A DNA stretch of 64,000 nucleotides from Bacteroidota bacterium (GCA_020161455.1 JAIUNZ010000001.1:62001-126000), one strand, 5' to 3'. Shown: positions 53,027-62,594, counted from the stretch's first letter. The notes: generated by a model not told the origin, from the sequence alone. Program-made: numbers and translations.

Positions 53027-53165
53027 TAGCAATTACTTTGAAATTAATAGTACCATATTTTACAATTTTCAAAGCTTTTGAATACTGCAAAATTAAACTA
53101 ACTGTATTTTTACTTGGTAACATTTTAGTAGTTGCTAATTTTTCTTTAGTGTAAAGTTTTGCCAT
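53022..53165 (-). CDS. 47-residue protein, flavobacterial small-protein type
   Basis: This short frame begins ATGGCAAAACTTTACAC and encodes MAKLYTKEKLATTKMLPSKN, then TVSLILQYSKALKIVKYGTI and NFKVIAN. The core P-x-K-x-T-x-x-x-ILxYSKALK resembles a group of tiny proteins I have seen in Flavobacteriia. The frame is followed by the shared terminator and lies just downstream of the sigma factor gene (47 bases), with which it may be cotranscribed. Function unknown. Confidence 0.65.
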   Translation of the reverse strand: MAKLYTKEKLATTKMLPSKNTVSLILQYSKALKIVKYGTINFKVIAN

Positions 53166-53212
53166 ATAGAATGTTTGTTTCTATATATAACGCAAATCTT
53201 TAAAAATATTGT

Positions 53213-53800
53213 TTAAAGAACTAAAGAAATATTATTTTTTTTTGCTAATTTTTTTAAATTCGTGATGGCATAACGCATTCTGCCCAAAGATGTATTCATA
53301 CTTACATTAGTAAGTTCAGAAATTTCTTTAAAACTCAAATCATGAAAAATTCGTAATAAAAGCACTTCGCTTTGATCAGAAGGTAATTTATTAATTAATT
53401 GTTTCACTTGAGTCGCAACATTTTCTTTTTCAAAATATTGTTCAACAGAAATTGATTCGTCTTTTATAAATGTAAATACTGAACATTCTTCTGATTCTCT
53501 AAAAATCGTAACTTTACTCTTTTTCCGATAGTAATCAACTATTAAATTGTTTGCAATTCGCATAACCCAAGGTAAAAACTTCCCTTTTTCATTATAATAA
53601 TTTTGCTCTTTAAACGTGTTTATTACTCTAATAAAAGTTTCTTGAAAAAAATCATCAGCAATTTCTCGGTCATTTACTTTAGAATAAATAAACCTATAAA
53701 GTTTTGACTGGTGTCTTTTAACCAGAATTTCTAATGCACTTTCATCACCAGAAATGTACATATTAATAAGTAAACCGTCAGAAAGTTTTGTTTTTGCCAT
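53213..53800 (-). CDS. Sigma-70 family RNA polymerase sigma factor (ECF)
   Basis: The 195-residue factor has region 2 (DREIADDFFQETFIRVINTF, FLPWVMRIANNLIVDYYRKK) and region 4 (LPSDQSEVLLLRIFHDLSFKEISELTNVSMNTSLGRMRY). No anti-sigma gene is adjacent, unlike the factor at 36427. A 588-bp gap precedes it, consistent with an unusually long regulatory region. Similar stand-alone factors in Flavobacteriia are general group-4 regulators. Confidence 0.9.
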   Translation of the reverse strand: MAKTKLSDGLLINMYISGDESALEILVKRHQSKLYRFIYSKVNDREIADDFFQETFIRVINTFKEQNYYNEKGKFLPWVMRIANNLIVDYYRKKSKVTIFRESEECSVFTFIKDESISVEQYFEKENVATQVKQLINKLPSDQSEVLLLRIFHDLSFKEISELTNVSMNTSLGRMRYAITNLKKLAKKNNISLVL

Positions 53801-54388
53801 AAATTACCTTTATAAATAATAAGTAAGTGTCTTATTTTTAATTTTTTAAAAGTAATTTTTGTCAATAGGCAGGTGTAGTTTTTTTAACTTTTTTATTTAG
53901 CCAAATTTAACATAAAATATTTCAATAAAACAAATTATATTTAAAAAATTAAAATTTTTTATTAATTATGAAAGTAAATTCGTCTATTCTTACTTGATTT
54001 TTTTAATTAATTCTTCAATAAATATTTGGTTCAGTTTTAATCACTTTTTAAATTTTCTTCGATTCAATACTGTGCTAATTATGAAGTGAAAAAATAAAAA
54101 TTCCTCATATAAAAGTTTGAGATACTTAAATCCTATACTAAAAAACCATAAATACACCTAATGTTGCTAGAAACTTTTGATTGGAAAGCACATCAAGATC
54201 AAATGTAATTTTATGACTCACAAACACTTTAACTTTTGAAGAAGTATTTAATACACTATGAGGTAAAACAATACGCTTTTTTAGTATGGTATTCATGATG
54301 TCAAATAAAGAACCTCAACTCAATTAGCTTATTTAAGCTAAAATTTCATTTTAGAATTTCATATCTTTACACTCAGTTTTAATTCCCT
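53801..54388. other. 588-bp AT-rich gap
   Basis: Very AT-rich in its first half. A TATCTTTA element (54363-54370) is the likely -7 of the UvrA paralogue gene. A 52-codon minus-strand frame (54138-54296) is listed separately. I see no strong hairpin, tRNA or repeat. The rest is unexplained. Confidence 0.6.
54138..54296 (-). CDS. Possible 52-residue protein
   Basis: A minus-strand frame beginning MNTILKKRIVLPHSVLNTSS, then KVKVFVSHKITFDLDVLSNQ and KFLATLGVFMVF. The composition is plausible but it has no visible promoter, and no family is recognised. It may also be a remnant. Listed for completeness. Confidence 0.25.
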   Translation of the reverse strand: MNTILKKRIVLPHSVLNTSSKVKVFVSHKITFDLDVLSNQKFLATLGVFMVF

Positions 54389-57178
54389 ATGAAAAGTTCC
54401 GAAATTGCTACTCTTGAACCCAAAAAAAACATCTTAATCAAAGGTGCCGAAATCCATAATCTGAAAAAAATTGATGTAGTCATTCCTCGAAATGAATTGG
54501 TAGTCATTACTGGTTTATCAGGTTCAGGAAAATCGAGTTTGGCTTTTGATACACTATATGCCGAAGGTCAAAGACGCTATGTAGAAAGTTTATCTAGTTA
54601 TGCACGACAATTCCTTGGACGATTAGACAAACCAAAAGTAGAATACATAAAAGGTATTGCTCCTGCTATTGCTATTGAGCAAAAAGTGAATACTACTAAC
54701 GCGCGTTCAACAGTTGGAACTTCGACCGAAATATATGATTATCTAAAGTTACTTTATGCTCGAATTGGTAAAACTATTTCACCTATTTCTGGTAAAGAAG
54801 TTAAAAAAGAAACCGTTTCTGATGTTGTCACTACTATTAAAACTTTTGCTATAGATAGTAAGTGGTTACTCCTCGCTCCTATTTACTTAGAAAAAGGAAG
54901 AACCATGGAAGACAAACTAAAAGTTTTACAACAACAAGGTTTTGCTCGTGTCTTGATAGATAATGAAATGGTTCGTTTGGATGAATATAATAGTGAATTA
55001 AATAAGAAGAAGGAAATCATCTTAATCATTGACCGCATAATAATCAAAGATGACGAAGCTTTTTTCAATCGATTGGCAGATGCTGTTGGTGTAGCATTTT
55101 TTGAAGGCAAAGGCATTTGTTTTCTTCAAGATTTAGAAACTAACAAGCGATTAGAATTTAGCACTAACTTTGAGTTGGACGGTATTTCGTTTCTTGAACC
55201 AAACATTCACTTATTTAGTTTCAACAATCCTTATGGTGCTTGTCCTACTTGTGAAGGCTATGGAAACATTATTGGAATTGACGATGATTTGGTCATTCCA
55301 AATACTGCTTTGTCGGTATTCGAGAATACTATTTTTCCTTGGCGTGGCGAAAGTATGGGTTGGTATCGTGATCAATTGGTAAACAATGCCTACAAATTTG
55401 ATTTCCCAATTCACAAACCCTATTTTGAACTCACTCAAGAACAAAAAGACTTGATTTGGAAAGGTAATTCATTCTTCACTGGATTAAATGATTTTTTTCA
55501 AGAGCTAGAAGAGAAGAATTACAAAATTCAAAACCGTGTGATGCTTTCTCGCTATCGTGGAAAAACAAAATGTAAAACCTGCAACGGACGTCGTTTGCGA
55601 AAAGAAACCGATTACATCAAAGTTGGTGGAAAAACCATTTCAGAATTGGTAGATTTATCCATAAAAAAATTAATTCCTTTTTTTAAATCACTTGAACTTT
55701 CTGAATTCGATTATAAAGTAGCCAAACGACTTTTAATAGAAATTAACAATCGATTATCATTCTTGAGCGATGTTGGGTTAGATTATCTAACCTTAAATAG
55801 AAATTCTGCAACCTTATCTGGTGGAGAATCGCAACGCATTAACCTAGCTACATCTTTGGGTAGCAGTCTAGTTGGTTCCATGTATATTCTTGATGAACCT
55901 AGTATAGGACTGCATCCAAAAGATACTGAAAGATTAATTCATGTGTTGAAAAATCTTCGCAATCTTGGAAATACTGTTATCGTTGTTGAACATGATGAAG
56001 ACATTATGAAAGCTGCCGATAGAATCATTGATATTGGTCCCGAAGCAGGAACTTTTGGAGGTCATTTGGTAGCAGAAGGAAACTTTGAAGAACTACTACA
56101 ATCCAATTCTTTGACAGCAAAATACCTTAATGGCAAATTAGAAATAACGGTTCCTAAAAAACGTAGGACTTCCAAAAACAGCATTACCGTTCATGGAGCT
56201 AGAGAAAATAATCTTCAGAATATAGATGTAACTTTTCCTCTAGAAAGCTTAACTGTCATTACTGGTGTTTCGGGTAGTGGCAAAAGCACTTTGGTCAAAA
56301 AGATATTGTATCCCGCCATGCAGAAAAAAATCACGAGTATGAGTGATAAAGCGGGACAATTTTCAGACTTGTCTGGAAGTTTTTCTCATGTAAAACACAT
56401 CGAATATGTTGACCAAAATCCTATCGGTAGAAGCTCACGATCAAATCCAGTTACATATATTAAGGCATATGATGATATTCGCGATTTGTATTCCAAGCAA
56501 AAGCTTTCTAAAATACGAGGATACCAAGCCAAACATTTTTCTTTTAATGTAGATGGTGGTCGCTGTGAAACCTGCAAAGGTGATGGAAGTATCAATGTTG
56601 AAATGGTCTTTATGGCCGATGTTGAATTGCCTTGTGAAACCTGCAACGGAAAACGCTTCAAAAAAGAAGTGCTCGAAGTTACTTTTGAAAACAAAAATAT
56701 CGATGATATCTTGACCATGACCGTTGATGATGCCATTTCTTTCTTCTCGGAGTACAAACAAACCAAGATTATCCAAAAACTACAACCATTGCAAGACGTT
56801 GGTTTGGGCTATGTGCAACTCGGACAATCCTCCTCAACTCTTTCTGGCGGCGAAGCACAACGAATCAAGTTGGCTTCCTTCTTAGTTAAAGGAACTACTA
56901 AAGACAAAGCCCTTTTTATTTTTGACGAACCAACTACTGGGTTGCATTTTCACGACATCAAGAAACTGTTAGCTTCCTTTGATGCTTTGATAGACAAAGG
57001 ACATTCGATTATTGTCATTGAGCACAACCTCGATTTAATTAAATGTGCCGATTGGATTATCGACCTTGGCCCTGAAGGTGGTGAAAATGGTGGAAAGCTA
57101 CTTGCCATTGGAACTCCCGAAGAGATTGTGAAGAATAAAAAGTCGATTACTGGAAGTTATTTAAAAGAGAAACTGTAA
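54389..57178 (+). CDS. uvrA: UvrA paralogue with incomplete first zinc site
   Basis: A 929-residue ABC-class DNA damage sensor with two ATPase halves: GLSGSGKSS (42-50) and GVSGSGKST, with signature LSGGESQRINLA and LSGGEAQRIKLA. The second zinc module is complete (CETCKGDGS and CETCNGKR). In the first, the CPTCEGYG pair (C285, C288) remains, but the preceding CxxC is replaced by NFELDGISF. This suggests a diverged second UvrA copy. Flavobacteriia often encode two UvrA proteins. No uvrB nearby. Confidence 0.9.
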   Translation: MKSSEIATLEPKKNILIKGAEIHNLKKIDVVIPRNELVVITGLSGSGKSSLAFDTLYAEGQRRYVESLSSYARQFLGRLDKPKVEYIKGIAPAIAIEQKVNTTNARSTVGTSTEIYDYLKLLYARIGKTISPISGKEVKKETVSDVVTTIKTFAIDSKWLLLAPIYLEKGRTMEDKLKVLQQQGFARVLIDNEMVRLDEYNSELNKKKEIILIIDRIIIKDDEAFFNRLADAVGVAFFEGKGICFLQDLETNKRLEFSTNFELDGISFLEPNIHLFSFNNPYGACPTCEGYGNIIGIDDDLVIPNTALSVFENTIFPWRGESMGWYRDQLVNNAYKFDFPIHKPYFELTQEQKDLIWKGNSFFTGLNDFFQELEEKNYKIQNRVMLSRYRGKTKCKTCNGRRLRKETDYIKVGGKTISELVDLSIKKLIPFFKSLELSEFDYKVAKRLLIEINNRLSFLSDVGLDYLTLNRNSATLSGGESQRINLATSLGSSLVGSMYILDEPSIGLHPKDTERLIHVLKNLRNLGNTVIVVEHDEDIMKAADRIIDIGPEAGTFGGHLVAEGNFEELLQSNSLTAKYLNGKLEITVPKKRRTSKNSITVHGARENNLQNIDVTFPLESLTVITGVSGSGKSTLVKKILYPAMQKKITSMSDKAGQFSDLSGSFSHVKHIEYVDQNPIGRSSRSNPVTYIKAYDDIRDLYSKQKLSKIRGYQAKHFSFNVDGGRCETCKGDGSINVEMVFMADVELPCETCNGKRFKKEVLEVTFENKNIDDILTMTVDDAISFFSEYKQTKIIQKLQPLQDVGLGYVQLGQSSSTLSGGEAQRIKLASFLVKGTTKDKALFIFDEPTTGLHFHDIKKLLASFDALIDKGHSIIVIEHNLDLIKCADWIIDLGPEGGENGGKLLAIGTPEEIVKNKKSITGSYLKEKL

Positions 57179-57349
57179 TTATCAGCCTAGACTCATTTTA
57201 TTAACTTATCAAAAATTTATAGTGCAAAAAATAAAATAATGTTTTTTCGTCTTATTTTCACTTAGACAAACTTTTATATTCATTTTCAAATTCATTAAAA
57301 TTATCATTTTATTTCGTATTTGTTGCCTATAATTTCATACTTCATTTTA

Positions 57350-57357
57350 TATCTTTG
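57350..57357 (+). promoter_or_regulatory. -7 element TATCTTTG close to the rlmD start
   Basis: TATCTTTG ends four bases before the rlmD ATG (57362), so the transcript would begin at or next to the AUG. A TTG lies 24 bases upstream, slightly longer than the usual spacing. Confidence 0.55.
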
Positions 57358-57361
57358 CGCT

Positions 57362-58771
57362 ATGAGAAGAAAAGAAACGAAGAAAATAATCTTTGAAAAT
57401 ATTACCGTACTTGATGCAGGTGCTAAAGGAGTTTCGGTAGCCAAAGCACCAGAAGGTCAAGTTATATTTATTCCTAATGTGGTTCCGGGCGATGTTATAG
57501 ATGTGCAAACATTGAAGAAACGCAAATCGTATTATGAAGGAAGAGCCATAAAATTTCATAAATTATCAGTCCATCGCACCGAGCCTGTTTGCCAACATTT
57601 TGGCACATGTGGCGGTTGCAAATGGCAAAACATGAAGTATGAGCAACAGTTGTTTTATAAAAATCAGGAAGTATATAATAACCTGAAACGCATTGGCAAA
57701 ATTGAATTGCCCGACTTTGAACCAATATTGGGTTCGGAAAAACAGTTTTTTTATAGAAACAAAATGGAGTTTGGTTTTTCAGACTCTCGTTGGTTGACCA
57801 ATGAAGAAATTCAATCTGGTGAATCGTTTCAGAAGAATGCTCTAGGGTTTCATATTCCAAGAATGTGGGATAAAATTCTTGATATTGAAAAATGCCACTT
57901 GCAAGAAGATCCATCAAATGCCTTAAGAAATTCAATTCGTGATTTTGCTACTGAAAAAGGAATGACTTTTTTTAATGCTCGAAATCATACAGGTTTATTA
58001 CGCACCTTAATGATGCGAACAGCTTCAACTGGTGAAATCATGGTATTGATTCAATTCTTTGAAGAAGATAAAACCAATAGAGAATTACTTTTGGATTTTA
58101 TCTACGAAAAGTTTCCAAACATAACCTCATTACAATATGTAATTAATAGTAAAGCGAACGATACACTATATGACCAAGATATAATATTATATAAAGGTCG
58201 TGACTACATATTGGAAGAAATGGAAGGTTTACACTTTAGCATCAATGCAAAATCGTTTTACCAAACCAATTCGGACCAAGCGTATGAATTGTATAAAATT
58301 ACTAGAGAATTTGCTGGGTTAACAGGCAATGAATTAGTTTATGATTTATATACTGGCACAGGAACGATTGCACAATTTGTATCGAAGTTGGCCAAAAAAG
58401 TAATTGGTGTAGAAGCAGTTCCAGAAGCAATATTTGACGCAAAAGAAAATGCAAAACGTAATGAAATCACTAATTGTGAGTTCTATGTAGGTGATATGAA
58501 AAACGTTTTCAACGAAGATTTTATTGCGTCACATGGAAAACCAGATGTTATTATTACTGATCCTCCAAGAGATGGAATGCATAAAGATGTAGTGCAACAA
58601 ATATTGAATATTGCACCTGAGAGAATAGTTTATGTAAGTTGTAATTCAGCAACACAAGCAAGAGATTTGGCTTTATTAGACGAAAAATATAAAGTAACTC
58701 GTGTTCGACCAGTGGATATGTTTCCACAAACACATCATGTAGAAAATGTTGTACTTTTGGAAAAAAAGTAA
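57362..58771 (+). CDS. rlmD: 23S rRNA (uracil-C5)-methyltransferase RlmD-like
   Basis: A 469-residue RlmD/RumA-type enzyme methylating uracil C5 in 23S rRNA. An N-terminal TRAM domain (residues 10-65) precedes the iron-sulfur cysteines C77, C83, C86 (CQHFGTCGGC) and C178 (EKCHLQ). The SAM site is LVYDLYTGTGTIAQFVS, the catalytic strand ITDPPRDGMHKDVV and the nucleophile region YVSCNSATQARDL. The ATG at 57362 is used; an in-frame TTG 42 bases upstream gives a hydrophobic extension and is unlikely. Confidence 0.92.
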   Translation: MRRKETKKIIFENITVLDAGAKGVSVAKAPEGQVIFIPNVVPGDVIDVQTLKKRKSYYEGRAIKFHKLSVHRTEPVCQHFGTCGGCKWQNMKYEQQLFYKNQEVYNNLKRIGKIELPDFEPILGSEKQFFYRNKMEFGFSDSRWLTNEEIQSGESFQKNALGFHIPRMWDKILDIEKCHLQEDPSNALRNSIRDFATEKGMTFFNARNHTGLLRTLMMRTASTGEIMVLIQFFEEDKTNRELLLDFIYEKFPNITSLQYVINSKANDTLYDQDIILYKGRDYILEEMEGLHFSINAKSFYQTNSDQAYELYKITREFAGLTGNELVYDLYTGTGTIAQFVSKLAKKVIGVEAVPEAIFDAKENAKRNEITNCEFYVGDMKNVFNEDFIASHGKPDVIITDPPRDGMHKDVVQQILNIAPERIVYVSCNSATQARDLALLDEKYKVTRVRPVDMFPQTHHVENVVLLEKK

Positions 58772-58795
58772 CTAAATATCAAGTACAAAGAATTT

Positions 58796-59293
58796 ATGAA
58801 AAAAATCATTCTTCTATTATTCATTGCAATTTCCTTTTCAAGTTGTGAAAAAGATGATGTTTGTGCAGATGATACAACTCCAAAATTGGTTATCGATTTT
58901 TTTGACATTTCAAATCCTTCTAACCCAAAGAATTTCATCAATTTAAAAGTTACAGCTGTTGGTCAAACAGAACCATTTGGCACTTTTACTTCTGGGAACA
59001 CAATTGTAATTCCACTTAGAATTTCTGAAAACTCTACTAAATATAGTTTCATATTAAACAGTAATGATACCGTCAATTTGAATGAGGACTTTTTAGAATT
59101 CAACTATACCACTCAAAACATTTTTGTTTCGAGAGCTTGTGGCTATAAAACCATATTTGAATTTAATAACGATGGCACTGGCGTAATTAAAACAGATGCC
59201 GCTATTCCGGATGGAATTTGGATGCAAAACGTAGTGAAAGTAACCAACTCTATTACAACAGAAAATGAAACACATCTTAAAATATACTTTTAG
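58796..59293 (+). CDS. Lipoprotein, DUF6452 family
   Basis: A 165-residue lipoprotein (ISFSSC, C17) with CEKDDVCADDTTPKLVIDFF and a beta-rich body: TIVIPLRISENSTKYSFIL, then FNYTTQNIFVSRACGYKTIF. This matches the pattern of DUF6452, commonly encoded between rlmD and a DUF6048 gene. Cysteines at the end of the body may form disulfides. The next gene begins 29 bases before its stop, in another frame. Confidence 0.8.
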   Translation: MKKIILLLFIAISFSSCEKDDVCADDTTPKLVIDFFDISNPSNPKNFINLKVTAVGQTEPFGTFTSGNTIVIPLRISENSTKYSFILNSNDTVNLNEDFLEFNYTTQNIFVSRACGYKTIFEFNNDGTGVIKTDAAIPDGIWMQNVVKVTNSITTENETHLKIYF

Positions 59294-59999
59294 TTTGGTT
59301 TTGATGCTGATTTCATTCGTAACATTGGCACAAGAACAAACTCCGAAAACAGATTCGATTGTACCCAAGAAAGAACGCTATGGTATTCGTCTTGGAGTTG
59401 ATTTGTATAAATTGACACGCTCTATTTATGATAAAGACTATCAAGGAGTTGAATTTGTTGGAGATTATAGATTGACGAGAAAACATTACTTGGCTGCTGA
59501 AATAGGAAACGAAAATAAAACAGTTGATGAAGATCAATTAAATTTTACTACCAAAGGTTCATATATTAAAGTAGGTTTTGACTATAATAGTTATGAAAAT
59601 TGGCTTACTATGGAAAACCAAATCTATGTAGGTTTGCGTTATGGGTTTAGCACTTTCAATCAGACACTCAACTCCTACTCTATTTATAACAACAATCAGT
59701 ATTTTGGACCAAGTGAATTGACAGTATCAGGAGAGAAATTTGATGGTCTATCAGCTCAATGGCTTGAAGTTGTAGCTGGAGTGAAAGCGGAAGTCTTCAA
59801 AAATGTTTTTGTTGGTTTTAGTTTAAGAATCAATCGATTGGTTAATCAAAAACAACCTAATAACTTTGAAAACCTTTACATTCCTGGATTCAATAGAACT
59901 TATAATGGTGATTTTGGAGTTGGATTTAATTATACGGTTTCATATTTTATACCCTTGTATAAATCGACAGTCAAAACAAAAAAGAAAAAAAATAATTAA
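59265..59999 (+). CDS. Outer-membrane protein, DUF6048 family
   Basis: A 244-residue protein with signal peptide (MKHILKYTFSLVLMLISFVTLAQ) and amphipathic beta strands typical of small outer-membrane barrels: YRLTRKHYLAAEIGNENKT, YIKVGFDYNSYENWLTM, IYVGLRYGFSTFNQTL, with FGVGFNYTVSYFIPLY near the end. The start codon overlaps the DUF6452 gene by 29 bases, indicating translational coupling. Function unknown. Confidence 0.82.
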   Translation: MKHILKYTFSLVLMLISFVTLAQEQTPKTDSIVPKKERYGIRLGVDLYKLTRSIYDKDYQGVEFVGDYRLTRKHYLAAEIGNENKTVDEDQLNFTTKGSYIKVGFDYNSYENWLTMENQIYVGLRYGFSTFNQTLNSYSIYNNNQYFGPSELTVSGEKFDGLSAQWLEVVAGVKAEVFKNVFVGFSLRINRLVNQKQPNNFENLYIPGFNRTYNGDFGVGFNYTVSYFIPLYKSTVKTKKKKNN

Positions 60000-60020
60000 T
60001 TAAATCGTAATTAAATAATC

Positions 60021-60251
60021 ATGTCAAAAAAAACACAAGCCTTCCTATATAACTTAATTTGTTTCGCCATTTTATTTATTTTGTTTCGTTTTTTGATTGA
60101 ACAATATACGCATTTAACAGGATATTTTATTCCGATAACTGCTTTTGTTGTGGGTACTTTATTAGCACCAAAATTTCAGGCGGCAAAGTATCAAGGAGAA
60201 GAAAAAATATTTATACGTTGGATTTTTATGAAAGGCGTAAAACAATTTTAG
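60021..60251 (+). CDS. Small membrane protein, unknown
   Basis: A 76-residue protein with helices at about 8-25 (FLYNLICFAILFILFRFLI) and 33-48 (GYFIPITAFVVGTLLAPK), then a charged tail. 21 bases after the DUF6048 stop, probably the last gene of the rlmD operon. Family not recognised with certainty. Confidence 0.7.
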   Translation: MSKKTQAFLYNLICFAILFILFRFLIEQYTHLTGYFIPITAFVVGTLLAPKFQAAKYQGEEKIFIRWIFMKGVKQF

Positions 60252-60628
60252 AGCAAGTATTTGTTGAATTTTTAGTAAATACTAAAAAACTTATTTTACA
60301 CTTTTTTATTTTTTTATACTTAAAAAAGTAATTTAAAAATGTTAAATTACATAAACGTATAGGTAAAATATGAGTTTATTTCACTTCCAAAAGTTACTGC
60401 AAAAGTGAGTTAATTAAATATGCATTTCAACAGACTTATTACACTATTCATCGAAAAACCAACAAATTACTACTTAAATTTTGCTCGTACAAAAAAGTTA
60501 TTATCAATTTTACTTTACAATTGTTAATTAATTTTGGTTCATAACAGTGTTAAAATTTGAATATTTAAAGACTTAATTCCTTACTTTTGAATACCCAAAT
60601 TTATTATTAACTTAAACACTGCAACATT
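60252..60628. other. 377-bp AT-rich gap
   Basis: Contains a small palindrome TTTTAGTAAATACTAAAA (about 60268-60285) that could end the rlmD operon, and the promoter at 60557-60589. I see nothing else. Confidence 0.6.
60557..60589 (+). promoter_or_regulatory. Promoter TTG-N22-TACTTTTG
   Basis: TTG at 60557-60559 and TACTTTTG at 60582-60589, a 22-base spacer, within the tolerated range. Drives the 121-aa gene at 60629. Confidence 0.6.
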
Positions 60629-60994
60629 ATGAAATCTACAAACTTCAGGTACAACATCAATTATAAAGCAAGTGATGATGATACAAAAATTATTGTTTTA
60701 TCTCAATTACCATTTTTTAAAGGTTCAGAAACCGAGATAGAAATTCCACTTAATGACATAGATAATGTAATTGAGTCGTTGAAATTTGCTAAAGATGAAA
60801 TAAAAAACATTGATTTAGATGAAATAAGAGAAGTGAGTAAAGTAATATTAGATGCCAGTATTGTCAATACATTAGTGTCTTTATTCCTTTCGGGCATTCC
60901 AACTTCTGTTTTGGCAAAACAATACGATCTTGACGAAAATGTTGTTAAAGAAAATCTTGAAGAAAAAGGAATTATTTTGTTTGAAGAAATATAA
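60629..60994 (+). CDS. Small protein with C-terminal helix-turn-helix-like segment
   Basis: A 121-residue acidic protein. Residues 1-45 suggest a beta domain (YNINYKASDDDTKIIVLSQL) and residues 50-85 are a charged helix. Residues 93-117 (SGIPTSVLAKQYDLDENVVK) look like the helix-turn-helix of a sigma-region-4 type fold. No family recognised; DNA binding is only a guess. Confidence 0.65.
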   Translation: MKSTNFRYNINYKASDDDTKIIVLSQLPFFKGSETEIEIPLNDIDNVIESLKFAKDEIKNIDLDEIREVSKVILDASIVNTLVSLFLSGIPTSVLAKQYDLDENVVKENLEEKGIILFEEI

Positions 60995-61033
60995 TTAATC
61001 AAAAATTAAGTTTTTTTAACGTTCGAAATGCGC

Positions 61034-61041
61034 TATTTTTG
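61034..61041 (+). promoter_or_regulatory. -7 element TATTTTTG upstream of the thioredoxin-like gene
   Basis: TATTTTTG lies 30 bases before the ATG at 61072. The -33 position has TTT, not TTG. Confidence 0.45.
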
Positions 61042-61071
61042 TGTGTAAAGCATAAACATGTACATTAGATA

Positions 61072-62592
61072 ATGATAAAAAAAATATACTTATTCTTTTT
61101 TTGTGGTTTTGGTTTAATATCAAATGCTCAAAATGGTTACGATATATCAGTAACTATTAAAAACTGTCCAGATACCTTAGCCTATTTAACGTTCTATCAA
61201 TATGATAAAACATTAATAAAAGACACCTGTACTACTATTAAAAATGGTAAAATCATCTTTAAAGGCAAATCAAAACTAGAGAAAGGAATCTATTCTATTG
61301 TTAGCCAACAAAAATCTATTTATTTTGATTTTTTTGTTGATGATGCGACGCAAAAACTTGTGGTTGAAACAGAATATGGTCCAGAATTAGTTAAAAAATT
61401 ACAGTCGCCTACTTCTCAAAAAGAAAATGATTTCTTCGATTACATTAAATACATCAACAAAGAAGGTGCCGATTTTCAAATTTGGAAACAGAATTTGAAT
61501 GCACAAACCAAGAAAGATTCTTTGAAGATTTTTGATAAACAAAAAGAGTTTGAAGAAAAAATTCAAGCTGTTGAAGAATCCTTTGTTATTAAAAACAAAG
61601 GAAGTTATATAGCCGATGTTATTAACTTAAAGATGGAACGAACTTTAAAAAATCCTCCAAAAGCATCAAACGGTAGAACGGATAGTATAGCAACATTTAA
61701 CTATTATAAAAAACATTTTTGGGATGATGTAAATTTTAAAGATGAAGGCATTTATAGAAATCCTTTTTTTCACCTGAAAATTAAAAAATATCTTGACCAA
61801 GTAGTATATCCACATCCGGACACCTTGATAGTGGCTGTGGATAAAATTATTGAACAAACAACACCTGGAAGTTTATTGAATAAATTGTTAATTGGAAACT
61901 TAACTTATACTTACGAATCATCAAAAAAAATGGGATTTGATAAAGTATTTGTTCATCTTTCAGATAAATATTTCAAAACAGGAAAAGCAGTTGGGATTTA
62001 TAATGATGATTCGGTTATTCAAAAAATCATCAAACGTGCCGATAAGTTAAAACCCATAACTGTTGGTAAGATTGCACCAGACTTATCAATGATTGATGTG
62101 AAAAATGGTCCGAGAATGAAGCAACTTGGCTTTGAAAAAGCAAACACTAGTGAAGAAGTGACCAAATTATTTTATGACAATACTAATGAGTTGAATAAAA
62201 TATTTGTAAAACTACATGATGTAAAAGCGGAATATACTATTCTTATTTTTTGGGATGTAGATTGTGGTCATTGTCAAAAGGAAATTCCTGTTTTACTGGA
62301 TGTTTACCACGAATTGCTGAAAGAAAAGAAAGATGTAAAAGTATATAGTGTTTACACGCTATTTGATTCTGAGAAATATCAAAAATACATTGACGAACAC
62401 AAACTTGATTTTATCAATCTATATGATGCATCACATTTGAATAATGTTATCGAAAAATATGATGTTTATTCAACACCTGTAATTTATATATTGGATAAAG
62501 ACAAACGCATCAAAGCAAAACGAATTGGTGTTGAGCAGATAAAACCTATAATTACAGCTTTAGAAAACGAGGCAAAGTCAAGCAAATCTTAA
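61072..62592 (+). CDS. TlpA-like thioredoxin-fold secreted protein (DUF5106)
   Basis: A 506-residue exported protein with signal peptide (MIKKIYLFFFCGFGLISNAQ). Residues 25-130 are a beta-rich DUF4369-like domain, followed by a helical DUF5106-type part (residues 140-330). The C-terminal thioredoxin domain has the CGHC active site in DVDCGHCQKEIPVLLDVYH and the cis-proline region in VYSTPVIYILD. It should reduce or isomerise disulfides in the periplasm. Convergent with the THUMP methyltransferase gene (two-base gap). Confidence 0.87.
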   Translation: MIKKIYLFFFCGFGLISNAQNGYDISVTIKNCPDTLAYLTFYQYDKTLIKDTCTTIKNGKIIFKGKSKLEKGIYSIVSQQKSIYFDFFVDDATQKLVVETEYGPELVKKLQSPTSQKENDFFDYIKYINKEGADFQIWKQNLNAQTKKDSLKIFDKQKEFEEKIQAVEESFVIKNKGSYIADVINLKMERTLKNPPKASNGRTDSIATFNYYKKHFWDDVNFKDEGIYRNPFFHLKIKKYLDQVVYPHPDTLIVAVDKIIEQTTPGSLLNKLLIGNLTYTYESSKKMGFDKVFVHLSDKYFKTGKAVGIYNDDSVIQKIIKRADKLKPITVGKIAPDLSMIDVKNGPRMKQLGFEKANTSEEVTKLFYDNTNELNKIFVKLHDVKAEYTILIFWDVDCGHCQKEIPVLLDVYHELLKEKKDVKVYSVYTLFDSEKYQKYIDEHKLDFINLYDASHLNNVIEKYDVYSTPVIYILDKDKRIKAKRIGVEQIKPIITALENEAKSSKS

Positions 62593-62594
62593 AA

